This document shows positions 26,801 through 34,384 of a DNA stretch of 36,246 nt, in pieces. The position numbers were made by a program, and so were the translations under genes. The stretch spans positions 1-36,246 of the forward strand of contig JAQBOV010000102.1 in NCBI GenBank assembly GCA_028287895.1, read 5' to 3'. Source of the stretch: Mucilaginibacter sp. (lineage in GTDB: Bacteria > Bacteroidota > Bacteroidia > Sphingobacteriales > Sphingobacteriaceae). Below the pieces are notes generated by a model. It worked only from the letters and a program-made list of their open reading frames with translations. It made no database searches and was not told the origin of the DNA. Each line of letters begins with the position of its first letter. The stretch's first letter is position 1.

Positions 26801-26963
26801 CCCTTACCGAAACTCCCGGTAAGGTTCTCCCATCTTCCGCTGCTGTGACAACCCCCGAAACATGAACGGTCTGTTGTGCACAGATCTTCAAACAGCAAAG
26901 TACTGTGAGCAGCAGCATAATTGGCTTTTTAAAGCCAGGTGAATAGATAAATTTTCTTTTCAT
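23832..26963 (-). CDS. susC: SusC/RagA-family TonB-dependent outer-membrane transporter
   Basis: 1043-aa TonB-dependent oligosaccharide transporter. Residues 1-29 are the signal peptide (…LKICAQ). Residues ~33-110 are the carboxypeptidase-regulatory-like domain (VSGVVTAAEDGRTLPGVSV … TVSKNAVLVFSFIGYTPVE). The SusC plug follows with VVVGYG, ALQGRASGVQVT, IRIRGNNSLNGNNQPLYVVDGFP and GSRGANGVILIKTKSG. The remainder is the beta-barrel, ending in the aromatic C-terminus YTIGVSSNF. No N-terminal secretin/STN domain is present, so it does not look like a transducer coupled to an anti-sigma factor; regulation by the adjacent GntR-type protein is more likely. Confidence 0.97.
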   Translation of the reverse strand: MKRKFIYSPGFKKPIMLLLTVLCCLKICAQQTVHVSGVVTAAEDGRTLPGVSVRVKNANTGIATDANGKYTLTVSKNAVLVFSFIGYTPVERDVTGTAINVQLSAGQGSLAEVVVVGYGSSSKTNLATATSSVSAKEIKSAVITTIDQALQGRASGVQVTAASGEPGADAVIRIRGNNSLNGNNQPLYVVDGFPMPPYVEASANSYGASSQNGLYGINPNDIESLEVLKDAAATAIYGSRGANGVILIKTKSGRRGDQKIEFVNKTTFGTTSNPYTMMTSPEYADIINQGFVLQGQPAPFSADAISKLGPGTDWFKAITRTGVREDATLNVSGGGEKTSYYLSGNYLADKGTIQGADNKRASVRANVTSDVNSWYTIKAQLSLVRQNTARAVSNGRGYPSTDGPILDALRASPTVSKDYAGFDGEGIPGYVDGNYFSNPATELVLKTDNLKSDYTIVNFENDFKITKGLQFVVSLGSNQNLTRRQQFFPPTTAEGYSANGTGSSNMANTYSYNVNAYLNYNKTFSLDHQLNLTAGVEYNKSTLELLNTSSSGFDIPQYGINNIGSANVQSIGSYKEDRTIQSAFLRANYSFKEKYVLNASVRIDGASPFAESKKYGTFPAVGLAWNLNKEEFMQNMTWLSNSKVRVSYGETGSQAISPYSSLAQYGNAFYQTGAGTINTVVFPNSIGNANLSWERTKQIDAGIDFSIIHSFLNISFDYYDKTTDGLLQSRQLPNQSGFGSIIDNFGSIRNRGIDLTVGANIVKNGGFSYNSKIEISHNKTILLNLGDITAPQYVGIGGNLAGGVSGILQPGKEIGLFYGNKVTGLVQTGDLVNGVPKYAYPGAASDQIPGEWKYQDVNGDGVIDSHDRQVLGKSTPDFTYGWNNDISYKNIGISLFFTGSQGNQILNLTRFYLSDGLANYSQIFFNQTQDWYNHRWTASNPTNNPRYPGVAKNLPLSDINSSELENGSYFRLKTLTVYYNLPNNKVLKNARIFFTGTNIFTITKYTGFDPEVSSFGQSLLQQGIDFGTYPSNRSYTIGVSSNF

Positions 26964-27002
26964 AATTGGTTTGATTATTCCGGATAAGCAGGGGGGTTAT
27001 GC

Positions 27003-27019
27003 GGACTTATATTGGTTTA
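27003..27019. repeat. 17-nt direct repeat, copy near susC start
   Basis: GGACTTATATTGGTTTA on the + strand. The same sequence with one change (C to T) recurs at 27241-27257. On the minus strand this copy lies about 40-56 nt before the susC ATG. It may be an operator for the neighbouring GntR-type regulator or the trace of a duplicated leader. Confidence 0.7.
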
Positions 27020-27087
27020 ATTGGTTAAAAGATTGATAGTAAGTTTTTTACTATGGTAGTTTGGCTTTCAATTCTAAATCAGTTAAA

Positions 27088-27213
27088 TTACAAGAAGCTG
27101 TTTGCTCCAGTAATATTAAAATGATCTGATAAGCAGTTTTCTTCTTTGAGAAAAGACAATAAAACGGATAGGGGAACTGCCCCATACCTTTTGATAAGTA
27201 ATGGTTTCTTCAT
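27088..27213 (-). CDS. Small ORF (41 aa) in the susC leader; possible gene-start relic or leader peptide
   Basis: Minus-strand ATG at 27213 opens 41 codons beginning MKKPLLIKRYGAVPLSVLL, which looks like the basic and hydrophobic start of a secreted or SusC-type protein. It then switches to a polar tail (LKEENCLSDHF…) and stops at 27088-27090. Its ATG lies about 28 nt after a copy of the 17-nt repeat, and the susC ATG lies about 40 nt after the other copy. That arrangement suggests the stretch arose by duplication of a 5' region. It could be a relic of a second transporter gene or a translated leader. No homologue is recognised; a real product is uncertain. Confidence 0.3.
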   Translation of the reverse strand: MKKPLLIKRYGAVPLSVLLSFLKEENCLSDHFNITGANSFL

Positions 27214-27240
27214 AAATTTTTTTGGTTAAAAAGTAGTACC

Positions 27241-27257
27241 GGATTTATATTGGTTTA
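27241..27257. repeat. 17-nt direct repeat, promoter-proximal copy
   Basis: GGATTTATATTGGTTTA, 16 of 17 bases identical to 27003-27019. On the minus strand it begins only a few bases after the likely transcription start of the susC promoter. It overlaps the perfect 10-bp palindrome GTTTATAAAC (27253-27262). The position fits a repressor operator. Confidence 0.7.
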
Positions 27258-27266
27258 TAAACAATA

Positions 27267-27298
27267 CAAGTATAATTTGTAAATGCAAATGCTGCAAC
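27267..27298 (-). promoter_or_regulatory. Candidate Bacteroidetes sigma-70 promoter for the leader ORF and susC
   Basis: On the minus strand GTTG (27298-27295) is followed, after a 20-nt spacer, by TATACTTG (27274-27267). The Bacteroidetes primary-sigma consensus is TTTG, a 19-21-nt spacer, then TAnnTTTG, so each box deviates at one position and the spacing is right. Transcription would start near 27260, giving a leader of about 300 nt before susC that contains the small ORF and both 17-nt repeats. Confidence 0.5.
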
Positions 27299-27695
27299 CT
27301 GTACCATACTGTTGACTATGATGGACTGTGCCGCACAGCAGCTTATAGCTGCAATTCGCCACAAAACGACATTGTTGTTCATTATTGATTAAACAATAAG
27401 TATGAAATTATTATTGTCAGAATATTATCGTTGATATTTTAATAATCAATAACTTATTTGATCAGGCGGGAAGAATTAAGATAATAGTATTTTTTGCGTG
27501 ATCGTACATCAATACATAATTTAGGATTCTTAAGTATTGCAGATAACCTTGGCTTTTGTATTTTATCAGAGAAGTGTAAAACAGACACGTATCATAGCCC
27601 CGACGACCTTGTTGATTAAAGAAAATACAGACAGGTTTGGTAACAGGAGAATATAATTTCCTGCTGATGGAAGTGTCAGAAATATAATTTATCTT
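27299..27695. other. AT-rich intergenic stretch between the susC promoter and the GntR regulator
   Basis: About 400 bp without a convincing gene on either strand. I see only short inverted repeats: GCAGCT/AGCTGC around TAT at 27338-27352, and TTATTG/CAATAA around ATTAAA at 27382-27399. Both are possible protein-binding sites but too short to assign. It would also hold any terminator for the regulator gene; none is obvious. Confidence 0.5.
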
Positions 27696-28727
27696 CTACA
27701 GTGATGACCGCCGGGTGTAGTAAAATGGCACCTCGATATGCCTTTTTGAACTCTCTAATATCATGCTGGCAGCAACGGTTCCCATGTACTTAAAATCGGT
27801 GGATATTGTGTTGATACCATTCAGGAGTACTTTTTTGATAGGGGTTTCATTGTAGGATATTACACCCACATCTTTCCCTATTTTTAACTTATTTTCCATA
27901 ATACGTTCCAGTAAAATCACCAGGTCATCCTCCATCAGGTTAATAAAAGCCTCACCCTTATCTATCGTTGTCGAACTAATGTTATTAATTACCTCGTGAT
28001 TAAAGGCATACTGTTGGCAAAAGCGCTGAAAACCGTTAATGATCTCAACAGGGAAATAACTTTGTTCCGGGAAAACCAGTTTTATGGTATGGTATTTACT
28101 TAATTGCGCGCGCGCTTGCTGTAATGCTTCATAAATATCTTTTTCAAAATTTTCATATACCACGCTGTAATCCCCACTTATCCCGGGTATATTCTTATCT
28201 AATAATATCAGTTTATCCTTGGGTATGGAATTTATGATTTCATAAGCGTTTTCTCCGCCCTCAATAAAATGAGGGATGATCACAAAATGAGAATAATCAC
28301 TTTTTCTAGAGTTCAGGATCTTTTTAAATAGGTTGAAATCGTTGTTATAGATATAAAAATCAATGGCAACATCATCCCCCAAAGAAGCTACAAAAGCATC
28401 ATAAATTATCTTTTTATGAGCGCTAAGCTTATTGAATAAAAGGAAAATCTTTAACTTTTGCCTAAAGTCCATATTGGAGATGCAGTATCCCTTACCCGGA
28501 AAAGAATTTACCACACCTATTTTTTTGAGGTGGCGATAGCTTTTTTGAATCGTATCCCGCGAAATATCAAATTGGTAACTTAACTCGTTGATAGACGGTA
28601 GTAGGTAATCCTTTTGGATAACCCCGGCCTCGATAGCGCTCACAATTGAATTGGCCAACTGCAGGTATTTGGGCGTGGCCGAATATTCATCAACCTTAAT
28701 AAAATCAAAAAACGTTTGTGCCTTCAT
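27696..28727 (-). CDS. GntR-family transcriptional regulator with LacI/periplasmic-binding-like effector domain
   Basis: 343-aa regulator. Residues ~15-85 are a GntR winged helix: ATPKYLQLANSIVSAIEAG, then LLPSINELSYQFDISRDTIQKSYRHLKKIGVV and a FPGKGYCI wing. Residues ~95-343 resemble the sugar-binding fold of LacI-type regulators (DFYIYNNDF, FVIIPHF, LILLDKNIPG, DVGVISYNETPIKKVL, MGTVAASMIL), with a short ending FYYTRRSSL. GntR heads with this type of effector domain are common in Bacteroidetes sugar operons. It sits between the rhamnose catabolic genes and susC, so an L-rhamnose-pathway regulator is the inference. The repeats upstream of susC are candidate targets. No symbol is given because RhaR in other groups is a different family. 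Confidence 0.85.
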   Translation of the reverse strand: MKAQTFFDFIKVDEYSATPKYLQLANSIVSAIEAGVIQKDYLLPSINELSYQFDISRDTIQKSYRHLKKIGVVNSFPGKGYCISNMDFRQKLKIFLLFNKLSAHKKIIYDAFVASLGDDVAIDFYIYNNDFNLFKKILNSRKSDYSHFVIIPHFIEGGENAYEIINSIPKDKLILLDKNIPGISGDYSVVYENFEKDIYEALQQARAQLSKYHTIKLVFPEQSYFPVEIINGFQRFCQQYAFNHEVINNISSTTIDKGEAFINLMEDDLVILLERIMENKLKIGKDVGVISYNETPIKKVLLNGINTISTDFKYMGTVAASMILESSKRHIEVPFYYTRRSSL

Positions 28728-28790
28728 TAAACTTGAATAAGTAGTTGCTCCATAGTTTCTCGGTATTGGGCGGGCACTAATATAGAAATG

Positions 28791-28916
28791 TTATAGGTAA
28801 GTTGTGAGTAGATTGCTTTTTAATATTTCTGTAATAATTCTTCTGCTTTTAATACCATAAGGAAAATCTGTTTGTTTTTCAGTGATAAACTGCCCTAACA
28901 TTTTTGCTGCTTTCAT
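28791..28916 (-). pseudogene. 41-codon ORF with a fructose-1,6-bisphosphatase class I-like start
   Basis: Minus-strand ATG at 28916, 4 bp after the lutC copy 2 stop, opens MKAAKMLGQFITEKQTDFPY and then a less recognisable tail to TAA at 28791-28793. The stretch LGQFITEKQTDFPY closely resembles the first conserved segment of class I fructose-bisphosphatases (TLGEFIVEKQ…F). The following residues no longer match and the protein ends at 41 aa against a normal ~330. It is most simply a truncated fbp copy. The link would make sense because rhamnose breakdown yields DHAP for gluconeogenesis, but the match is short. The rest of the 28728-28920 gap shows nothing else. Confidence 0.35.
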
Positions 28917-28920
28917 TTAA

Positions 28921-29517
28921 TTACTGGTCGTTAATCATAACGAAAACAGTCATGCTCCGTGGACCGTGTGCGCCAATTACCAGCGATTGTTCAATATCCG
29001 CTGTTTTTGATGGGCCAGCTATAAATGTCGCGAAATCGTAAGTAACCTTACTGATCAGCTCATAGGCCTCGTGCATGGTTGGTATAATGCTATCCGCATT
29101 AAGTATCACGGCCAAATGCTGACAAATGAATGGCAAAGCCCTTTGGCGCATTTCCTGATCAGTTAACCATATAGCCCCGTTTTCGGCGACGCCAAAACGG
29201 CCCTTTAAAACGGCAACATCAATGTCATGTATATTAGATATTTGAGGGTTGTTAAGAAACTCCTCGCTGTAGTATGCCGTTAACTCGGTAACCGTACTGA
29301 TTATCTTTTTATTTTCTCCATTAACAGATAATAGGATATTGATAATCTCATCATAGCTGCTCACGTAATAAAAAAAGCCGCCAACAGACTTTAGCATAGC
29401 AACAAACTTGTCTGAACAACCGGATGCATTTCTTTCAAACGAGCTTAACTCGGGCAATGGTACCAATTCAGGTTGATTGGCAATGACGGCCGATAATATC
29501 TTTTCCCTGCTGTTCAT
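28921..29517 (-). CDS. lutC: LutC/LldG-type L-lactate oxidation subunit, copy 2
   Basis: 198-aa LUD-domain protein, paralogue of the gene at 10731. It shares REKILSAV near the start, FGVAENGAIWLTD, PFICQHLAVILN and the C-terminal FIAGPSKTADIEQSLVIGAHGPR, but the N-terminal third has diverged strongly. It begins 9 bp after lutB copy 2 and ends the rhaEW-rhaI-rhaB-lutABC series. In this operon it would help convert the L-lactate made from L-lactaldehyde to pyruvate. Confidence 0.93.
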   Translation of the reverse strand: MNSREKILSAVIANQPELVPLPELSSFERNASGCSDKFVAMLKSVGGFFYYVSSYDEIINILLSVNGENKKIISTVTELTAYYSEEFLNNPQISNIHDIDVAVLKGRFGVAENGAIWLTDQEMRQRALPFICQHLAVILNADSIIPTMHEAYELISKVTYDFATFIAGPSKTADIEQSLVIGAHGPRSMTVFVMINDQ

Positions 29518-29526
29518 TAACTGTAT

Positions 29527-30912
29527 TTATCTATGCGTTTTACCCTCATTTTTTGCATACCATTCGTTGAATGATTCGGCAGGGGGATAGGGCATATCCC
29601 GTTGTTTAAACCATGGGTTCAATTTATTATTTACCGCAAACGGGGCATGTTTCATCACCAAACGACCGACTTTTCCGACAGTATGATAAAATCCGGGAGA
29701 TGAGAGTGTCCAGGTCATTAGTTGCATACCTACTTTTTTGGCAGCCGGTGCATAACCGTTTTTTACTAACACCTGCCGCCATTTATACAATTGCTCATGG
29801 ATGTCGATCTTAACCGGGCACACATTAGAGCAGGAACCGCAAAGTGTTGAAGCAAAGGGTAGATCGGCATACTTTTTCATATCCAGATTGGGCGCCAATA
29901 TGGATCCTATCGGTCCGGCAACAGCTGTATGATAGCTATGGCCGCCGCTGCGGCGATAAACCGGGCAGGTATTCATACATGCTGCACAACGGATACATTT
30001 AAGCGAGTTACGGAAATCCTTACGACCCAATTGGACGGTGCGGCCGTTATCAACCAGAATGACATGCATTTTTTTTCCATCGCGAGGTTTTTTAAAATGG
30101 CTGCTGTAAGTTGTTATCGGCTGCCCGGTTGCGCTTCGAGTAAGTAATCGCAGGAAAACACCTAAGTGCTTCCTTTCAGGGATCAACTTTTCTATGCCCA
30201 TGCTGGCAATATGTACATCGGCCAGGTGCGCTCCCATATCTGCATTTCCTTCGTTCGTACAAACTACAAATTCACCGGTTTCGGCTATAGCGAAGTTTAC
30301 ACCGGTAAGCGCCACTTTGCGGGTAAGGAAAATCTCGCGCAGGTGTCCGCGTGCAGTTTCAGTTAAAAACTGCGGATCGGATATATTGGCTTCTATCCCC
30401 AGGTGCTTATGAAATATCTCGCCTATCTCTTCCTTTTTTTTGTGGATGCAGGGCAATACGATGTGGCTTGGCGGCTCTTCGGCTAACTGTACGATGCGCT
30501 CACCCAGGTCTGAGTCGATCACTTCAATACCATGCTCAGCCAAATATTCATTAAGGCCGCATTCTTCCGTAAGCATAGATTTACTTTTCACCATGCGATT
30601 TACATTGGCCTCACTGATAAGCTTATGGACTATTTTGTTATGTTCGGAAGCGTCAGCCGCCCAATGCACTACTATGCCATTAGTAACAGCATTCTTTTCA
30701 AACAACACCAGGTAGTTGTGCAGATTGGAGAGCACATTATTTTTTATTTGAGATGCAGCTTCGCGCAGTGCTTCCCATTCCGGAATCTGGTGGGCTGTTT
30801 TATCCCGCTTCTGGCGAATAAACCATAGCGTTTCATCATGCCAGTTCACCCTGTCTTCGTCTCTGTTGAAATCCTGCGCAAGTTCTGCGTGATCTTTCGT
30901 TGAATTCTCCAT
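29527..30912 (-). CDS. lutB: LutB/LldF-type L-lactate oxidation Fe-S subunit, copy 2
   Basis: 461-aa Fe-S subunit, ATG start (MENSTKEHAELAQDFN). All cluster ligands are present: CIRCAACMNTCP and LCGSCSNVCP, at the same positions as copy 1 (about 306-316 and 358-365). By eye more than 75% of residues match copy 1, with the central LUD-type and cluster regions almost unchanged and the last ~40 residues more variable. It follows lutA copy 2 by only 4 bp. The close similarity within 20 kb points to duplication or to paired acquisition, with each set attached to a different deoxysugar route that ends in L-lactate. Confidence 0.95.
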   Translation of the reverse strand: MENSTKDHAELAQDFNRDEDRVNWHDETLWFIRQKRDKTAHQIPEWEALREAASQIKNNVLSNLHNYLVLFEKNAVTNGIVVHWAADASEHNKIVHKLISEANVNRMVKSKSMLTEECGLNEYLAEHGIEVIDSDLGERIVQLAEEPPSHIVLPCIHKKKEEIGEIFHKHLGIEANISDPQFLTETARGHLREIFLTRKVALTGVNFAIAETGEFVVCTNEGNADMGAHLADVHIASMGIEKLIPERKHLGVFLRLLTRSATGQPITTYSSHFKKPRDGKKMHVILVDNGRTVQLGRKDFRNSLKCIRCAACMNTCPVYRRSGGHSYHTAVAGPIGSILAPNLDMKKYADLPFASTLCGSCSNVCPVKIDIHEQLYKWRQVLVKNGYAPAAKKVGMQLMTWTLSSPGFYHTVGKVGRLVMKHAPFAVNNKLNPWFKQRDMPYPPAESFNEWYAKNEGKTHR

Positions 30913-30916
30913 AGTC

Positions 30917-31651
30917 TTATTCCGCGTTTAATATTTCAGCAATATGGATCACTTTAACTTTGCTGCCGAGCCGCTTCAATATGCCTTCCATGTGCATCAT
31001 GCACGACATATCAACCCCGGTTATATACTCTGCGCCATGTTTCAGGTGGTCTTCCACCCGGTCTTTTCCCATTTTTACAGATACAGCTTCTTCGGTTACA
31101 CAAAACGTCCCGCCGAAACCACAGCATTCGTCTTTGCGGTCAAGGTGTATCAATTCAATATCCTGTACCATATTTAGCAGGCTGTTTGGCTTCGAAAACT
31201 CCGGGCTAACCAATTCGGTCATAGAACTGATGTGTAATCCGCGCTGGCCATGGCAGCTTTGATGTATGCCGACACGGTAAGGGAATTTTGCGGCAAGGCT
31301 TTTCACTTTTAAAACACCGGTCAAAAAAGCAGTAAGTTCGTAAATTTTATGGCTGATGCGCTTTGCTGCTTCAGGATTTTTATCATCATGCAGATGATCG
31401 CGTATATGTAATACACAGCTACCCGAGGGTGCAACGATATAATCAAACTCCTCAAAATTTTCAATGAACAATTCATTACATCTTTTCGTAAGATGCTCAA
31501 ACCCCGAATTGGCCATGGGTTGACCGCAGCATGTTTGCTTAGATGGATAAACTACTTCGACACCCAATTTTTGAAGCAACCGCAGTGTGGCAATGGCCGC
31601 ATTGGGATAAAACTGGTCTACATAACAGGGTATAAATAATCCGACTTTCAT
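30917..31651 (-). CDS. lutA: LutA/LldE-type L-lactate oxidation subunit, copy 2 (CCG-domain Fe-S protein)
   Basis: 244-aa protein starting MKVGLFIPCYVDQFYP with the two CCG motifs QTCCGQPMANSG and DECCGFGGTFCV, plus HQSCHGQRGLH between them and the ending VIHIAEIL. It starts 7 bp after the rhaB stop, placing L-lactate oxidation in the same transcript as rhamnose breakdown. Its clean ATG start also settles the start of copy 1. Residues ~85-125 are the most different from copy 1; the cysteine regions are almost identical. Confidence 0.95.
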   Translation of the reverse strand: MKVGLFIPCYVDQFYPNAAIATLRLLQKLGVEVVYPSKQTCCGQPMANSGFEHLTKRCNELFIENFEEFDYIVAPSGSCVLHIRDHLHDDKNPEAAKRISHKIYELTAFLTGVLKVKSLAAKFPYRVGIHQSCHGQRGLHISSMTELVSPEFSKPNSLLNMVQDIELIHLDRKDECCGFGGTFCVTEEAVSVKMGKDRVEDHLKHGAEYITGVDMSCMMHMEGILKRLGSKVKVIHIAEILNAE

Positions 31652-31658
31652 TTATGAT

Positions 31659-33044
31659 TTATTTAGAAGATCCAAAATCGGTGCTTACGTAGTAATTCAA
31701 CTCAATAAGATTGGAAGGCAGTGGCTTCCTGTTCCAGCTTTTGTGAAGCGTAATAGCTGCTCCCAATGAAGTAGATTGTGCCATTGAGGCGGCAAAGATT
31801 TCCATTTCCGGAAAAGCAATTGCCAGAAGGTTCATATAAACTTTGTTTTTACTAAATCCCCCATCAACAAATATCCGCCTGGTGTGGGTGCCTTCAAGCA
31901 CCAAGTTGGTAGATGTCACCTGCAGATCAATAAGATCCATTATCAGCTGATGATAAGCTTCAACATCGTTTTTAAATGCGGAAAGTTCCCTGTTACCAAA
32001 AGCTGATTCCTTACCAGCAATGTATGGTAATTGATTGGCTTTGGAAGATTTAAGCGTCTGTATAATTTTCGGATCAAAATTAATATTCCTGTATTTGATG
32101 ACATCGGTCCCGAAATGAGCTGCTATTCTTTTTACTTGCTGATCGTGTTCAAACCCGGAGAACACGCGCGACGCCTTTACTGGTTTTCCTTCATATTGCA
32201 AGTAACATAAACAATCACTTTTTAATTCGGCGGCGGTTAACGCCTTTTGATTGAACGGATTTAAACTGATACACCAGGTGCCGGTTGAGATCAGTATGAA
32301 TGGCTCGGTAAAATTCAGCAGGTAAGGGACAAGCGCGGCAGAACTATCATGCAAACCTACGCCGACTTTATAGCCGTTTCCCGGAAAAAGCCCCTGACAG
32401 ACTTTATTAGCCGCCGCAATAGGCGGCAATTTTATTGATATGCCTTCGTGTTGAATCCATTCGTGATAACGGTTCTTTTTAAAATCCCACATACCCGTAT
32501 GGCATCCAATACTGGTTAATTCTGAATAAGGCTGCCCAGTCAGCAAAAAACTCAGGTATTGTGGTAAATGGAGCGCACTCTTAATCGTAGCAAAAATTTC
32601 GGGCTGTTCTTTTTTTAAACGATATAACTGCAAACCCGAATTCAAACTCCCCAAAACAGGGGATGCAGTATCAATACTGAACTGGTCTTCACCGCCATAG
32701 TTCAAATAAAACTCTTTGCTCAACGCTTCCGGGTAGGGCTTCAGGTAATTATATAAAGGGCGAACAGGTTTGCCATCGGTGCCAACATATATAAAGCTTG
32801 CGCCATATGCCGAAAAGTTTATAGCTTTGATCTGAAATTCCTTTAGCCTGAATACCTCGCTCAGCGAATCAAATACCGATAGCCGTAAGCTTTCAATATT
32901 TTCGCAGGGAAAGCCATCTTCATCCACAGTGTCAAGAAACGGGGCGGATTTTTCGTAAACAATATTATAGTTTTCATCAAAAAGCAGGAGCTTTTTGTTG
33001 GTTTTACCCACATCAAATATGGCTATAACGGGTATGGCGCTCAT
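31659..33044 (-). CDS. rhaB: L-rhamnulokinase RhaB (FGGY family)
   Basis: FGGY-family sugar kinase, 461 aa, expected to phosphorylate L-rhamnulose at C1 with ATP in the cytoplasm. The N-terminal phosphate loop is IAIFDVGKTNKKLLLFD. Other features are NFSAYGASFIYV, the catalytic Asp233 in VGLHDSSAALVPY, the ISTGTWCISLN phosphate-2 loop and the adenosine motif FVDGGFSKNKVYMNLLA. The family also contains L-fuculokinases, and sequence alone does not separate them well. The direct neighbours, the isomerase RhaI (5 bp upstream) and RhaEW, make L-rhamnulose the most likely substrate. Confidence 0.88.
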   Translation of the reverse strand: MSAIPVIAIFDVGKTNKKLLLFDENYNIVYEKSAPFLDTVDEDGFPCENIESLRLSVFDSLSEVFRLKEFQIKAINFSAYGASFIYVGTDGKPVRPLYNYLKPYPEALSKEFYLNYGGEDQFSIDTASPVLGSLNSGLQLYRLKKEQPEIFATIKSALHLPQYLSFLLTGQPYSELTSIGCHTGMWDFKKNRYHEWIQHEGISIKLPPIAAANKVCQGLFPGNGYKVGVGLHDSSAALVPYLLNFTEPFILISTGTWCISLNPFNQKALTAAELKSDCLCYLQYEGKPVKASRVFSGFEHDQQVKRIAAHFGTDVIKYRNINFDPKIIQTLKSSKANQLPYIAGKESAFGNRELSAFKNDVEAYHQLIMDLIDLQVTSTNLVLEGTHTRRIFVDGGFSKNKVYMNLLAIAFPEMEIFAASMAQSTSLGAAITLHKSWNRKPLPSNLIELNYYVSTDFGSSK

Positions 33045-33049
33045 TTTAA

Positions 33050-34324
33050 TTATAATCCTGTAGCAACAGTTTTTAGCCCACGTTCTTTGATCAGGTTATC
33101 ACGAACATTCAATTTACGATAGGCGTTTACAGGATCTAACGCGCCGCCTACTCGGTAACTAGCCTCGGCAATTAAAGGGCGAACATCTGTCCGGTACGCC
33201 TGTTGCAAAATTTCCTGGGCTAAAGCTACGTCGTTGTTATTTTGGGCAGCAGCCAATTCTGATTTGTCAACCAGCAAAGCCTGCGCATACGCAATCTTAA
33301 TAGCCTGTACCGATTGCAGCAAATCTTCTATTGGGTCCTTCACATTATGCGAAGCATCGATCATCCACCCGATGGAGGTTGCATGGTCCATACCCCTGGC
33401 ATCCATTCCTTCTACCAGTTCATTAAATATCAGGAACAACTGGTAAGGATTGATACTGCCAACGGTGAGGTCATCATCACCATATTTTGAATCGTTAAAA
33501 TGGAAACCGGCGAGTTTGCCCTCCATTAATAATAAGGATACAATCTGCTCAATATTGGTACCTTGTAAATGGTGGCCCAAATCAACCAAAGTACTTGCTT
33601 TTGCACCTAATTTAGACGCTAATAAGTATGACTGGCCCCAATCGCTGATGGTGGTGGAGTAAAAGTTTGGCTCGTAAGGTTTGTACTCTACCCATACCTT
33701 CCAGTCGTCTGGTAAAGCCTCATAAATTTCCTGAAGGCTCTCCAAAGTGTTCTGAAATGCTTTACGGAAATTAAGCTGACCCGGGAAGTTTGATCCATCA
33801 GATAGCCATACCGACAAAGCTTTTGAATCCAGCTGAACACCGTATTTAATCACCTCAATATTATGTTCAATAGCCTGCTTGCGCACTGCCTTATCAGTAT
33901 GATGAAGCGAACCGAATTTATAGCTTAGCTTTTGGCCGGGCTGATCCTGGAAAGTATTGGAATTAACCGCATCAAAATGTAAGCCGTTTTGTGCCGCTAA
34001 AGCTTTTATTGAAGATGCATTACCCGGAATATCCCAGGGAATATGCAGGGAAATAGAATTACTGGATTTGTTAAGTGCATGGATAACGCCTACATCAGAG
34101 ATCTTTTCTTCCAGACTCCGAGGCTCGCCGCCGCCAGAAAAACGTCCGAAGCGCGTGCCACCTGTCCCTAAGGCCCAGCTAGGTATGGCAATATTAAATA
34201 CTTTCAATTTCTCTATTATGGACTCAAGATTAGTAATATCCGCAGCCACGCCTTCAAATCGCCTTTGGTGTTTGTTTATCGATTGGTGATTGATCTCGTC
34301 TAATTTATATTTCTCTATTTGCAT
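33050..34324 (-). CDS. rhaI: L-rhamnose isomerase, RhaI type (Pseudomonas stutzeri-like)
   Basis: 424-aa TIM-barrel isomerase converting L-rhamnose to L-rhamnulose, of the type first known from Pseudomonas stutzeri and distinct in sequence from enteric RhaA. Metal and catalytic residues can be placed: E213 (WVEYKPYEP), D248 and H251 (LVDLGHHLQG), H275 (GFHFNDSKYGDDD, with D283/D285) and D323 (WMIDASHN). These match the E219/D254/H257/H281/D289/D291/D327 set of the P. stutzeri enzyme with a constant offset of about 6 (4 for the last). It follows rhaEW after 60 bp and precedes rhaB by 5 bp. Confidence 0.93.
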   Translation of the reverse strand: MQIEKYKLDEINHQSINKHQRRFEGVAADITNLESIIEKLKVFNIAIPSWALGTGGTRFGRFSGGGEPRSLEEKISDVGVIHALNKSSNSISLHIPWDIPGNASSIKALAAQNGLHFDAVNSNTFQDQPGQKLSYKFGSLHHTDKAVRKQAIEHNIEVIKYGVQLDSKALSVWLSDGSNFPGQLNFRKAFQNTLESLQEIYEALPDDWKVWVEYKPYEPNFYSTTISDWGQSYLLASKLGAKASTLVDLGHHLQGTNIEQIVSLLLMEGKLAGFHFNDSKYGDDDLTVGSINPYQLFLIFNELVEGMDARGMDHATSIGWMIDASHNVKDPIEDLLQSVQAIKIAYAQALLVDKSELAAAQNNNDVALAQEILQQAYRTDVRPLIAEASYRVGGALDPVNAYRKLNVRDNLIKERGLKTVATGL

Positions 34325-34384
34325 CTCCGTATAATTTAGTTGGCCGCTGGTTAAACGGCCATTATAATTGCAACATTGTTCTTG

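Noticed and set aside
27338..27399. Short inverted repeats as regulator operators
   Set aside because: Arms of 6 bp in AT-rich DNA are expected by chance, and neither motif repeats elsewhere near the rhamnose genes as far as I can see.
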